Assembly: GCA_036389195.1 (NCBI GenBank)
Contig: DASVQH010000227.1
Span: 1 to 12,233, forward strand
DNA: 12,233 nt
Reading direction: 5' to 3'
Source of the DNA: JACCYI01 sp036389195
GTDB lineage: Bacteria; Actinomycetota; Thermoleophilia; Solirubrobacterales; Solirubrobacteraceae
Every line of letters starts with the position of its first letter. Position 1 is the first letter of the stretch. The notes below the pieces were generated by a model, which was not told the origin of the DNA, made no database searches, and was given only the letters and a program-made list of their open reading frames with translations. A program made the position numbers and the translations under genes. Positions 11,811 to 12,233 of the stretch are shown here, piece after piece.

Positions 11811-12233
11811 GCGCCCTGGTCTTCATCGGGTTCATGGGCGCCGGCAAGACGTCGGCCGCCCGCGCGGTGGCGGCCGACCTGGGCGTCCGGCCGATCGACG
11901 CCGACGCGGCGATCGAGGCGCGGCTGGGGACCACCATCGAGGACTGGTTCGCCCGCCACGGCGAGCGCGCGTTCCGCGACACCGAGGAGGAGGTCGTCTG
12001 CGAGCTGCTCGACCGCGCGGCCGACGACGCCGTCGTGTCCCTCGGCGGCGGCGCCGTGCTCTCCGACCGCGTGCGCGAGCGCCTGCGCGACCACACCGTC
12101 GTCCATCTCGACGTCGCGCCCGGCGTCGCCTGGCAGCGCGCGGGCGGCCGCCGGCCGCTCGCCCGCGACCGGCGCCGCTTCGAGGAGCTGCACGCCGCCC
12201 GGGCGCCGCTCTACGCCGAGCTCGCCGACGCCG
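11807..12233 (+). CDS. aroK: Shikimate kinase, N-terminal part (runs off right edge)
   Basis: Encodes an enzyme that phosphorylates shikimate with ATP, two steps before chorismate. About 142 codons are present and the frame is open at the window edge. The P-loop GFMGAGKT is followed by the shikimate-binding Asp pair PIDADAAIE and the Arg of GERAFRDTEEEVV. The Walker B-like SLGGGAVL and the lid GGRRPLARD complete the family pattern. No ATG, GTG or TTG lies in frame ahead of the P-loop strand. The best start is CTG at 11807, which overlaps the aroC stop (CTGA) and would give MSALVFIGFMGAGKT. An internal ATG at 11834 would remove the first beta-strand. Translational coupling to aroC is likely. 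The start codon is the uncertain part. Confidence 0.9.
   Translation, partial: MSALVFIGFMGAGKTSAARAVAADLGVRPIDADAAIEARLGTTIEDWFARHGERAFRDTEEEVVCELLDRAADDAVVSLGGGAVLSDRVRERLRDHTVVHLDVAPGVAWQRAGGRRPLARDRRRFEELHAARAPLYAELADA

Noticed and set aside
1..12233. CRISPR arrays, insertion sequences, tRNA or rRNA genes
   Set aside because: None seen. The only long direct repeat is the pilin cassette, and there is no transposase-like frame or terminal inverted repeat.

Overview
The window is very G+C-rich DNA with strong G/C bias at third codon positions. It carries a type IV pilus (T4P) locus followed by the start of a shikimate-pathway block (aroC, aroK). The inner-membrane PilM-N-O module, a PilP-like fourth gene, WhiG/FliA (sigma-28) type promoters, mRNAs that look leaderless, and TTCG-loop terminators together suggest a deep-branching, high-GC actinobacterium (Thermoleophilia/Solirubrobacterales or Rubrobacter-like). 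That placement is inference from gene content and style, not a database match.

Layout, left to right. (1) Positions 1-266, minus strand: start of a membrane-anchored protein that runs off the left edge. (2) Positions 295-1770: two tandem copies of one cassette. Each has a sigma-28-type promoter, a cyclic-di-GMP class I (GEMM-I) riboswitch aptamer, an invariant 42-nt leader element, a strong Shine-Dalgarno, a 143-aa major-type pilin and a TTCG-loop terminator. The two pilins differ at only two residues. (3) Positions 1788-5974: a third promoter, apparently leaderless, then three overlapping minor-pilin-like genes: PilV-like with Ig/FN3-type modules, PilW-like with a PKD-like domain, and PilX-like without Glu+5. 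(4) Positions 5990-7897: a fourth promoter, pilM and the prepilin peptidase gene pilD. (5) Positions 7920-10610: a fifth promoter, then pilN, pilO and a PilP-position gene linked by ATGA overlaps. (6) From 10641: aroC, then aroK, which runs off the right edge.

How it fits together: PilD processes the prepilins. The two near-identical pilins are the likely fibre subunits and the three minor pilins the likely tip or priming complex. PilM, PilN, PilO and the PilP-like protein form the inner-membrane alignment platform. The motor ATPases (PilB, PilT), the platform protein PilC and any secretin are not in the window.

The most interesting signal is regulatory. All five T4P transcription units start with a TAAA/TCAA - N15/16 - GNCGAT(A/C)A promoter, the sigma-28/WhiG class. 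In Rubrobacter and Streptomyces WhiG is held by the c-di-GMP-dependent anti-sigma RsiG. Here the two pilin genes additionally carry c-di-GMP-I riboswitches. If a WhiG-RsiG pair exists in this genome, one second messenger would act on the pilins twice: once at sigma availability and once on the leader RNA.
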